This document shows, one piece after another, positions 27,606 to 34,671 of a DNA stretch of 64,000 nucleotides (positions within the stretch are counted from its first letter, which is position 1; the number at the start of each line of letters is the position of its first letter). Made by a program: the position numbers and the translations under genes. Where the stretch lies: contig NZ_CP072827.1 of NCBI RefSeq assembly GCF_017916255.1, forward strand, positions 3,993,501 through 4,057,500. Direction: 5' to 3'. The notes under the pieces were generated by a model. That model was not told the origin of the DNA. It made no database searches and saw nothing but the letters and a program-made list of their open reading frames with translations. The stretch comes from Streptomyces mobaraensis NBRC 13819 = DSM 40847 (GTDB lineage: Bacteria; Actinomycetota; Actinomycetes; Streptomycetales; Streptomycetaceae).

Positions 27606-28391
27606 TCAGCCGACCAGCCCGGAGCGGTAGGCGTAGCGGACGGCCTGCGCGCGATCACGCGCGCCGGTCTTGGCGAAAACACGGTTGACGTGCGTCTTGA
27701 CCGTGGCGCGGCTCAGAAAGAGGCGTTCACTGATCTCGGCGTTGGACAGGCCCTCGGCGATCAGCGTGAGGATCTCCGTCTCCCGCGCGGTCAGCCGCTC
27801 AGCCGAAGGCGCGGAGACGTCCCACGCCGGCTGGGATGCCTGCGACGGTGGCAGAGCCTGAGCGGCCTGCGACGGCTGGGTCGGATGGGACACGGCTGCC
27901 GGGGAACCCTGCGTGGAACCGCCCGGAACCGTTCCGCCCATGGACTGCGGATCCGCGGCCGTGACGACCGCGATCAGACGTTCCTGCACCACGGGATCCA
28001 TCCAGATCCGCCCCCCGTGCACGGCCCGGATCGCCCGTTCGATCTCGTCCGCGCCCGCGTCCTTGGTGAGATACCCCTTCGCGCCCGCTCGCAGAGCGGG
28101 AAAGACCGACGAGTCGTCCGCGTAGGTCGTCAGCACCAGGACGGCGACCCCCGGGGCCTCCTCGCGGAGCGTCCGGGTCGCTGCGACGCCGTCCGTACCC
28201 GGCATCGCCAGGTCCATCAACACGACGTCCGGGCGGTGCTCGTGAGCCAGGGCCACCGCCTCCGCGCCGTCGGCCGCCCCGCCCACGACCTCCATGCCCT
28301 CGTTCAGGCCGATCAACAGCATCAGGCCCTCGCGGGTCACCCGCTGGTCATCGGCGACCAGCACCTTGATCGAAGCCGCGGAATCGCTCAT
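27606..28391 (-). CDS. NarL/LuxR-type response regulator
   Basis: The 261-residue protein has a receiver domain (KVLVADDQRVTREGLMLLI, phosphoacceptor Asp in VVLMDLAMPGTDG, Thr in VLTTYADDSS, Lys in GYLTKDAGADE). A Gln/Ser/Pro linker of about 45 residues follows, longer than usual. The C-terminal LuxR HTH has LTARETEILTLIAEGLSNAE and LFLSRATVKTHVNRVF. Its ATG overlaps the kinase stop as ATGA, so the kinase encoded just upstream is its partner. Confidence 0.94.
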   Translation of the reverse strand: MSDSAASIKVLVADDQRVTREGLMLLIGLNEGMEVVGGAADGAEAVALAHEHRPDVVLMDLAMPGTDGVAATRTLREEAPGVAVLVLTTYADDSSVFPALRAGAKGYLTKDAGADEIERAIRAVHGGRIWMDPVVQERLIAVVTAADPQSMGGTVPGGSTQGSPAAVSHPTQPSQAAQALPPSQASQPAWDVSAPSAERLTARETEILTLIAEGLSNAEISERLFLSRATVKTHVNRVFAKTGARDRAQAVRYAYRSGLVG

Positions 28392-29647
28392 GCCGGTATC
28401 TCCATCTCCACGGTCCACCCCTCTCCGGCGGGTCCCGCGTGGATGTGCCCGCCGACACGTTCGATGCGTTCGCGCATGCCGCGCAGACCGTTCCCGCCGC
28501 CCGTCCACGCTTCGGCGGGGGGTGCCGGAACGCCGTCTCCGCCGCCGTCGCCCCGCGCGCCCGCGGCCCGGCCCTCGTCCGAGACGGTCAGCGTGGTGGC
28601 CTGCGGCGTGTAGCGCAGCACGACGGTGGTGGCCGAACCGGGGGCGTACCGTGCGGCGTTGGTCAGCGCCTCCTGCGCTCCCCGGTAGAGCGCGAGATTC
28701 GCTTCCGGAGCCAGCGTCCGGGGCTCTCCGGAGACCGACAGCGTGATGGGCAGCGCGAGATCGCGGCGGCACCGGCCGACCAGTGCGGTCAACTGGTCCG
28801 CCACAGGCGCGTCGTCCCCCCGCAGGGCTGCGACGGCCTGCCGCGCGTCGGAAAGGCCCTCCCGGGTCAGTTCGCCACTGCGCACGATCAGTTGCCGCAG
28901 GAGCGGGTCGACTCCGTCCCGCTCGGCGAGCTTGCGTGCCCCTTCCAACTGCACGGCGAGCGCGGACAGGGACTGCGCGAGGACGTCGTGCAGCTCCCGG
29001 GCGATGCGCGTGCGCTCGGCGACGGCGGCGGCCCGCGCCTGTGCCTCGCGGGAGTCCGTCAACTCGGCGAGCAGCAGCTCGGCCTGGTCGTGCCGCAGCC
29101 GTGCCTGGCGGGCGAACATGCAGACGGCACCGAGCACCGCGCACAGCAGGGCGGCGGCCACGCCTTCCTGAAACGCGTTGCCGGACGTACTGACGCACGC
29201 GGTGACGACGGTAATCGCCACGGTCAGCGGTACCGCCGGCAGAAGGGCGAGCCCGGGCCGCAGACGCGCGAAGGCCAGCGCGACAGCGGCAGACACGGGG
29301 ACGACCGTCAGCGCACCCGACTGAAGGAACCCCAGCACACAGCCGCCGCCCCCCAGGACCAGCGACAGCGCGATGGTGGTGGCCTCGGGCCGCCGCCGGC
29401 GGTTCAATGCCGCGAGGGCCAGGGGCAGGACACATGCCGCCAACGCCAGGCTTATGACGAGGCGTTCACCGGTGACCCCCGGACGGGGACGGCCCTGGGC
29501 GGCGGACAGCGCGGTGGAAACCATGACCACCCAGAGCGCCAGGTGCATGCGTGCGCCCTGCCGCAGAGCGCGCACCGTCGCGCGTGACCGCGCCTCCGCG
29601 ACCCTCGGACTGTCCCCCATACGATCGCCGGGCGGCGTCGAAACCAT
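28388..29647 (-). CDS. Sensor histidine kinase, HisKA_3 type
   Basis: The 419-residue membrane kinase is read from ATG 29647. In-frame ATGs at 29659 and 29620 are alternatives. Residues ~35-185 hold four to six transmembrane helices with almost no exterior loop. The H-box ERTRIARELHDVLAQSLSAL gives the phospho-His. HATPase motifs are RGAQEALTNAARYAP (N box), SDEGRAAGARG (G1, followed by a Gly/Ala insert) and GGNGLRGMRERIERVGG (G2). It is cotranslated with the response regulator by ATGA overlap. The signal is unknown. Confidence 0.93.
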   Translation of the reverse strand: MVSTPPGDRMGDSPRVAEARSRATVRALRQGARMHLALWVVMVSTALSAAQGRPRPGVTGERLVISLALAACVLPLALAALNRRRRPEATTIALSLVLGGGGCVLGFLQSGALTVVPVSAAVALAFARLRPGLALLPAVPLTVAITVVTACVSTSGNAFQEGVAAALLCAVLGAVCMFARQARLRHDQAELLLAELTDSREAQARAAAVAERTRIARELHDVLAQSLSALAVQLEGARKLAERDGVDPLLRQLIVRSGELTREGLSDARQAVAALRGDDAPVADQLTALVGRCRRDLALPITLSVSGEPRTLAPEANLALYRGAQEALTNAARYAPGSATTVVLRYTPQATTLTVSDEGRAAGARGDGGGDGVPAPPAEAWTGGGNGLRGMRERIERVGGHIHAGPAGEGWTVEMEIPA

Positions 29648-29709
29648 GTCGGACAGCATAGGTGCGGCCGGACCCGCGAAACGCGAGCCCGGCCTCTGAC
29701 GTGCGGTGA

Positions 29710-30228
29710 TCACACCGACACCGAGGGGACCGCGGACACGACGGACGACAGCCGGTAGCCCCGGAACCGGATCACCACCAGGCGGGCCACCGCCTCGGAC
29801 AGCGCCATCAGGACGAAGGCCGCCACCCACGCCTGGGACGAGGTGATCTCGTGCGACCGGCTGAAGTCCGCTATGGCGTCCCCCGCGCCGTGATCGGCGG
29901 CGAAGACGAAGCCCATCCGGAACGCCATCCCGAAGACCCAGAACGCGGCGGCGGCGAGCCCCGCCTTGGCGTAGACGCCATCGGCCCGGTGCCAGAGCCG
30001 CGTCGTGATCCCACACAGCACTCCCAGCACGGTCCCCGCGCCGGCCAGCGCCAGCTCCAGCACGAGATCGTTCCCGCCGGTCGGCACATCCCGCAGGTAG
30101 TACGCGGCCGTGGCGCCGACCAGCACGACCGGCAGCACCAGGTTGGACAGGTCGAGACGGCCGCCGCGCACCTGCCGCAGGACGATCAGGACGAGGACGC
30201 CGTTGACGATGTAATCGGTGGTGTTCAC
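29710..30228 (-). CDS. Multi-pass membrane protein upstream of the two-component pair
   Basis: The 172-residue protein starts at GTG 30228. It has four or five predicted helices (YIVNGVLVLIVLRQVRG, LVLPVVLVGATAAYYL, LVLELALAGAGTVLGVLCG, LAAAAFWVFGMAFRMGFVFA, WVAAFVLMALSEAVARLVV) and no soluble domain. It is 62 bp upstream of the kinase gene on the same strand and probably cotranscribed. It may be a sensory partner or a target of the kinase. Family not recognised. Confidence 0.75.
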   Translation of the reverse strand: MNTTDYIVNGVLVLIVLRQVRGGRLDLSNLVLPVVLVGATAAYYLRDVPTGGNDLVLELALAGAGTVLGVLCGITTRLWHRADGVYAKAGLAAAAFWVFGMAFRMGFVFAADHGAGDAIADFSRSHEITSSQAWVAAFVLMALSEAVARLVVIRFRGYRLSSVVSAVPSVSV

Positions 30229-30426
30229 AACTCCAAGCCTGCTGCGAACGCCCCTCCCAATCGTCGGCCCCCGGGTTGACCCCGGGTGGAAACCGGGTGG
30301 AGCCCCACCTCAACCCACGGGTTGACGCCCCCCGGGCGCCCCGCCCGACTAAGCCGAACGCGACGTGACTCGCGTCACAGCGCACCACATCGCAGCCAAG
30401 CGGGCCCCAGCCGACGGCACGAAAAA

Positions 30427-30465
30427 GCCGGAGCCCCGATCCACTCTGTGGATCGGGGCTCCGGC
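30427..30465 (-). terminator. Strong intrinsic terminator downstream of the tRNA-Pro fragment
   Basis: An 18-bp perfect stem (arms 30427-30444 and 30448-30465) with a TCT loop is followed on the minus strand by a run of five T. It lies 14 bp beyond the 3' end of the tRNA fragment and was evidently the terminator of the intact tRNA gene. Confidence 0.92.
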
Positions 30466-30478
30466 CTGTGCAACCAAG

Positions 30479-30520
30479 TCGGGGTGGCGGGATTTGAACC
30501 CACGACCTCTTCGTCCCGAA
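30479..30520 (-). other. 3' fragment of tRNA-Pro; probable attachment site (att) at the left end of the island
   Basis: On the minus strand the sequence runs from the anticodon loop (TTCGGGA, anticodon CGG) through the 3' anticodon stem, T-arm (GTGGGTTCAAATCCC) and acceptor strand (CCACCCCGA). The 5' half of the tRNA is absent: identity to a Pro tRNA stops exactly at the loop, and unrelated sequence follows. This is the classical core of tyrosine-recombinase sites at tRNA genes; pSAM2-type elements use tRNA-Pro in the same way. The intact copy expected at the other end is not in the window. Confidence 0.85.
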
Positions 30521-30777
30521 TGAGGTTCGGTTGGTGAGGCTGCCAGCCTTGATGGCGTTTCCGCAGGTCAGATGGGTGGGCTCGGTTGGTGTCGCGGGGC
30601 CTGGAAGGGGTTCGGGGAGCAGGTCGGCTCCCAGATGGCTCCCCGGGCGTGGTGCCCACCGGCTGCGTGTAGGTCTATGCCAAGGCATCCCTGTGTCGAC
30701 CACAACGAGGGCCAAGGCTTCCGCGCCCGGCGTACCCTCCGCTGGTGATCGCGCACGCTGTCCGAATGCCTGGAAGC

Positions 30778-32013
30778 TCAGTCCTTCACAATCTCGCCGT
30801 TCGCTGATGACGTTGAAGCCTGCGTCGGCACGTGCCTGGCCTTCGGCTTCTCGAGTTCCAACCGCACTTTCACGTCCTCGAAGCTGAGGTCCGGGGTTCC
30901 GATACGCCCCACCGAGCGGCTGTAGGCGATGAGCATCGCCTCTGAGAACGGGCTGTCGAGGGTTGCGACACGTCGCCAGGTTCGTGCCTCGGCGAGCGGG
31001 ACCGATACCACGTTCTCGAAGTCGACCAAGAGGTCGGGGATGTCGAGGTAGCCAGGAAGAGCGCGGTACCGGTTCTGCTTGTCCCCGAAGACCTGTTTGG
31101 CCTGGTCCTTGTGGCTGTTGCTCTTCGAGCTGGCCAGCCATGTGGCGATCGCTGGCGACTCCGACTCCTCGCCGTCCTCGGTGAAGATGCGGTCAGCCTT
31201 GGCCAGGCGAACGTACTGTGCCTTGGCCTTACGAGGTCTCGCCACGTTGGCGTCCGGGTGGTCCTCATACAGGTCGCAAGCAGGGGTGAGGACGATCCAC
31301 CAATCGCCCTCGGGGCTGACCACGAGGTCCGTGGCGGTGAGGTGATGGGTCACGAACGGCTTCAAGTAGACCCGCGCAGCGGAGGGTTGACCAGCAGTGG
31401 CGACCGCCTCGCCGTCCCCGGCGTATCCCAGTTCGCTGGGGCCGTTCTCCCGGAGCTCGGCCGCGAGGCGGTTGACGATGATCGGGGTGATCTCATGGGG
31501 ATCAGCGCCCGCCATCTCGTGCCAGTGCGGGGCCACGACGTCACGGAGGAAAACGCGGACCTTGCGTTCGACGAGATCGGAGATACGGCGTCTCAACTCC
31601 GACACTCCCGAGAGCAACCCGTCCCGGACTGCGGGAGCGACCTCGTCCCAGGCGTTCTTGGTCACCACACGGATGAGGGGAGGCTTCTCCAGGTCACGCA
31701 CCTGCTGGGGGACAGCTGTGAAGAAGACCACGGGCAGCCACCGAGCGCCGGCGATGGCGTCGTACAGTTCGTGTCCGCGTCCTTCGACGGCAGCGGAGGG
31801 TATGCCATCGGCGGCGTCGCGGACGTCGAGGATGACCAGGTCGAAGTCCTCGTCAATCAACCGCTGCTCGGCTGCGGAGAAGTCCTGCTCGGACTCGAAG
31901 TGGATCTCCCCGAGGTCTGTGAGCTCCTCGGACAGCACTTCGCGAAGGTCCGCGATCATCTGGGCGTCGTCATCGACTATGAGCACCCGATACGCAACGT
32001 CGGTCGACGTCAC
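30778..32013 (-). CDS. Receiver-domain protein with unknown C-terminal domain
   Basis: The 411-residue protein starts at GTG 32013, overlapping the stop of the dual-ATPase gene as GTGA, with AAGGAG 6 nt before. Residues 8-135 are a receiver-like domain: acidic pocket VDDD (14-16), phosphoacceptor Asp63 in LVILDVRDA, Thr99 in VFFTAV and Lys119 in VVTKNAW. No DNA-binding output domain follows. Instead residues ~140-411 form an unrecognised domain with WWIVLTPACDLYED (Cys246) and a basic, Lys-rich middle. As the partner of the upstream kinase-like ATPase it is probably phosphorylated by it. The C-terminal domain may be an effector. Confidence 0.8.
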   Translation of the reverse strand: MTSTDVAYRVLIVDDDAQMIADLREVLSEELTDLGEIHFESEQDFSAAEQRLIDEDFDLVILDVRDAADGIPSAAVEGRGHELYDAIAGARWLPVVFFTAVPQQVRDLEKPPLIRVVTKNAWDEVAPAVRDGLLSGVSELRRRISDLVERKVRVFLRDVVAPHWHEMAGADPHEITPIIVNRLAAELRENGPSELGYAGDGEAVATAGQPSAARVYLKPFVTHHLTATDLVVSPEGDWWIVLTPACDLYEDHPDANVARPRKAKAQYVRLAKADRIFTEDGEESESPAIATWLASSKSNSHKDQAKQVFGDKQNRYRALPGYLDIPDLLVDFENVVSVPLAEARTWRRVATLDSPFSEAMLIAYSRSVGRIGTPDLSFEDVKVRLELEKPKARHVPTQASTSSANGEIVKD

Positions 32014-34250
32014 CCAACTCTCCTTCGCAGTCGTGCCCGGAAACTCGCACCCGAGAGGGTGCCGGGGCTCACCAGCCCCAATTCGCCGTCGTAGAAGTCC
32101 TTCACGACGCTGCCTGCGATGCTGAGACCGAGGCCGACGCCATCCGGCTTTTCACTGAAGTAGGTATCGAAGATCAGGTCCTTGATCTTCTCGCGCACCC
32201 CAGGGCCGTTGTCGCTGACCGTGATGTCGACCACGTCCAGTTCGCCCTCGTGATTGCGCTCCGTCTCGATCAGGATCTCGCGGGGAGTGCCCTTGGGCAT
32301 TGTGGAGAGCCAGTACACGGCGTTGCTCACGAGGTTGACCACAAGGGTCCTGATGTCACCCGGCTCGGCGGTGACGATCACGTCCTCCCCGCTGATCTGT
32401 ACATCTACACCGTGCTTGGTGATCTCCGACTCCAGCACGTCAACGGCTTCGGAAATGCTCTGGTGTAGAGAGAGCCGGCGGGGCCGTCCACGCTTCCGTC
32501 CGCTGAGGGGCTCGATGCGAGTGAAGAGCCGGTCGAGAGCCCTTTCTTGTGCGGTGAAGTCCGTCCGCAGCTTGTCCAGCGCAGCTGACAACTCCACATC
32601 GTGTGTTTCGACCTTTGTGGTGATCTTGCCGAGACGACGAAGGCCCACGCCGATGCGGGAAAGGGCGGTACGTCCGTCGTGGAGGACGACGTCGACCAGG
32701 GTGCCCAGCGTCGCGAGGCGGGAGAACTGGGCGATGACCTCCTGTACCTTGCGTACGCCTTCGTTGATCGTCTCCGTGGCATCCTCGATGGCGCGACTGA
32801 GGATGATGTCCTCTGGGTGCCGCTCGGCAGCCACCTGTCGCAGCGGGTCCAGGTTGAAGTTCTGGAAGAGCCCGTGGCCCCTGCCTTCGGACGGCCCGGC
32901 AAGGAGCGGGGCTTCCGTCGGAGCAGTGGGTTCCCGACGCAGCCGATAGCGTTGCGTCTCCAACCTGGCAATCGCCTGGAGTATGACTGCCTTCAGTTCC
33001 TCGTACTCAGGGGTGTCGATCAGTCCTTCGCGGTGCGAGCGGTCCAGGAGGCCGGGGTTGTCATCGGCCGAGATGTAGACGAATCCCGCCACTTGCCGGT
33101 TGGAGAGACGCAGCGTCGGGTTGTTGATGCGTCGCTGGTCGAAACCAAGCCAGTCGAACCCGGGTTCCCCGAACGGCTGCACACGGAACCCGTCCCGGTA
33201 CAGGGCCACACCGCTGTTGTTCCGGATGAGTTCCCGTACGTCGTTGGTGTTCCTCGCGCTGGTGTCGAGTGCCAGGAGCGGCTTGATGGCCGACGACTCA
33301 AGGTCCCAGACTCGGAAGTCCAGTTTCAGAGGGCCACATGAGGGCCTCTTCGAGTCCTTCCGGAGGTTGTCCTGGACGACCTCCACCGGTTCTTCGTCGC
33401 CGGCGTAAATGGCCAGGCTCGCGTCCCCGTCGGCATCCACGGCGCCGACGAGGCGATAGCGGGGATGGGCCAGTGTCTCACTCGCAGAAACGAACCCGCT
33501 GTGGTGGCGGAGCGGCCCCTCCGGAGTGTCGATGTAGATCGAGAACTCAGGCTGGTCCGGCACAGAGAGCTCGGCGGGAGGCGGCGGGGGGAGGAGCCTG
33601 GACAGGGAACGCTTGAGGGCCTCGATCTCGTTCGTGCCCCAAGCCGTGCGAAGCCTCTCGAGTCGGACCACGGTGCCATGCGCCGTGCCGACGGCTGTAG
33701 CAGGCGCTGACTGAAATTCCCGGAGGACCTCGGAAAAGGTCTGCGCTGCTATGCCTCCGTCTACGAAGATGCTCGGAGTGGTCGTGGACAGGGAGACCGG
33801 AACTTCATCCAGGTACGCGTCACCATCCGTGAAGTCCCCCCAGTCGATGCGAAGGGTGACCTCCTGCTCATCGACCCGCCGAGTCGTGATTGTGGCGGTA
33901 TGGCCAAGTCGAGCCGAGGCGAACCGGCCGATGCCCTTGGCGCCCAGCACGCGACGCCCACCTGACTCACTGCGTGGGTTCCGGTGCCTGTGCGGGGTGG
34001 CGATCTCCATCCACGTGCCGCGCACTGTGGCCGGCGACATGCCGTGCCCGTTGTCCCAGACCTCGATCGAGCCCTCACCCTCTTCGAGGGGAGGGTTGAA
34101 GCGGATCAGGACGAGGCTGGCGTCCGCGTCGTAGGCGTTCTTCACCAGCTCGGTGAGGGCGACGCGTTCGTTGCTGATCAGTTCTTCGCCGAGCGTGCTC
34201 ATGAGCCTGGCCCGCGGCCGGAGATACGCCTTCGCGTTCTCGGAGTCCAC
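32010..34250 (-). CDS. Protein with two GHKL ATPase modules: Hsp90/MORC-like plus histidine-kinase-like
   Basis: The 746-residue protein starts at GTG 34250. The N-terminal GHKL module has ELVKNAYDADA (34-44), DNGHGM (66-71) and GAKGIGRFASARLG (103-116), as in Hsp90, MutL and MORC proteins. A middle part of about 300 residues follows. The C-terminal half is kinase-like: an H-box VVLHDGRTALSRIG with His524, a coiled dimerisation region, N box VVNLVSNAVYWL, SDNGPGV and GVGLGLSIAGSVV. There are no membrane helices. Having both modules in one soluble chain, cotranslated with a receiver protein, suggests a cytosolic two-component switch driven by an Hsp90/MORC-type clamp. The function is inferred; the families are clear. 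Confidence 0.85.
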   Translation of the reverse strand: MDSENAKAYLRPRARLMSTLGEELISNERVALTELVKNAYDADASLVLIRFNPPLEEGEGSIEVWDNGHGMSPATVRGTWMEIATPHRHRNPRSESGGRRVLGAKGIGRFASARLGHTATITTRRVDEQEVTLRIDWGDFTDGDAYLDEVPVSLSTTTPSIFVDGGIAAQTFSEVLREFQSAPATAVGTAHGTVVRLERLRTAWGTNEIEALKRSLSRLLPPPPPAELSVPDQPEFSIYIDTPEGPLRHHSGFVSASETLAHPRYRLVGAVDADGDASLAIYAGDEEPVEVVQDNLRKDSKRPSCGPLKLDFRVWDLESSAIKPLLALDTSARNTNDVRELIRNNSGVALYRDGFRVQPFGEPGFDWLGFDQRRINNPTLRLSNRQVAGFVYISADDNPGLLDRSHREGLIDTPEYEELKAVILQAIARLETQRYRLRREPTAPTEAPLLAGPSEGRGHGLFQNFNLDPLRQVAAERHPEDIILSRAIEDATETINEGVRKVQEVIAQFSRLATLGTLVDVVLHDGRTALSRIGVGLRRLGKITTKVETHDVELSAALDKLRTDFTAQERALDRLFTRIEPLSGRKRGRPRRLSLHQSISEAVDVLESEITKHGVDVQISGEDVIVTAEPGDIRTLVVNLVSNAVYWLSTMPKGTPREILIETERNHEGELDVVDITVSDNGPGVREKIKDLIFDTYFSEKPDGVGLGLSIAGSVVKDFYDGELGLVSPGTLSGASFRARLRRRVG

Positions 34251-34671
34251 CCATGCCCCCGCTCGTCAACTGTCAGCCATGTTCTGCAGTGTGTGGCGGG
34301 CAAGATTCTACTAACTACCCATCAGCGAGCTAGGTGGGCGGCTCTCGTAAGTGGCCGAAACCGTGCACAGGTTCAGGCCGACTCGAACGTGTCTTCAGCC
34401 CCGCCGGATCGTTGACTAGCTTGTCCGGCCAATCCGGGCCCCGGGAGCGACGCTGTCACTGCTGTCCTCTACGATTGCCTCTGGTAACGCACCAGAACGT
34501 CGGTTCGAAGCCGAGGACTGGGGGGCCGCGCGGACTCGCGCCGGTACCCGGCAGAGCGCAGCATCGGTCTCACGGGATTTCCGGAGGTCAGCGTGGTGGA
34601 ATCCTTGCCTCCACCAGCGCGTCTGTGATCTCCTGGTGCTCGTTGTTCTCGCTGGTGTGGAGGTGCGTGCT
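34251..34671. other. Divergent promoter region between the dual-ATPase and methyltransferase genes
   Basis: No gene is seen in 421 bases. On the minus strand TAGAAT (34305-34310) could be the -10 element for the dual-ATPase operon. On the plus strand TACGAT near 34469 is a possible -10 toward the methyltransferase. Neither has a good -35. Base composition is less GC-rich than in the flanking core genome. Confidence 0.4.

Noticed and set aside
28439..29587. Plus-strand frame opposite the histidine kinase
   Set aside because: It is a shadow; the minus-strand frame has kinase motifs and ATGA coupling.
29648..31141. N-terminal extension of the histidine kinase frame to 917 residues
   Set aside because: It reads antisense through the membrane-protein gene, the tRNA-Pro fragment and the island edge, and shows no domain.
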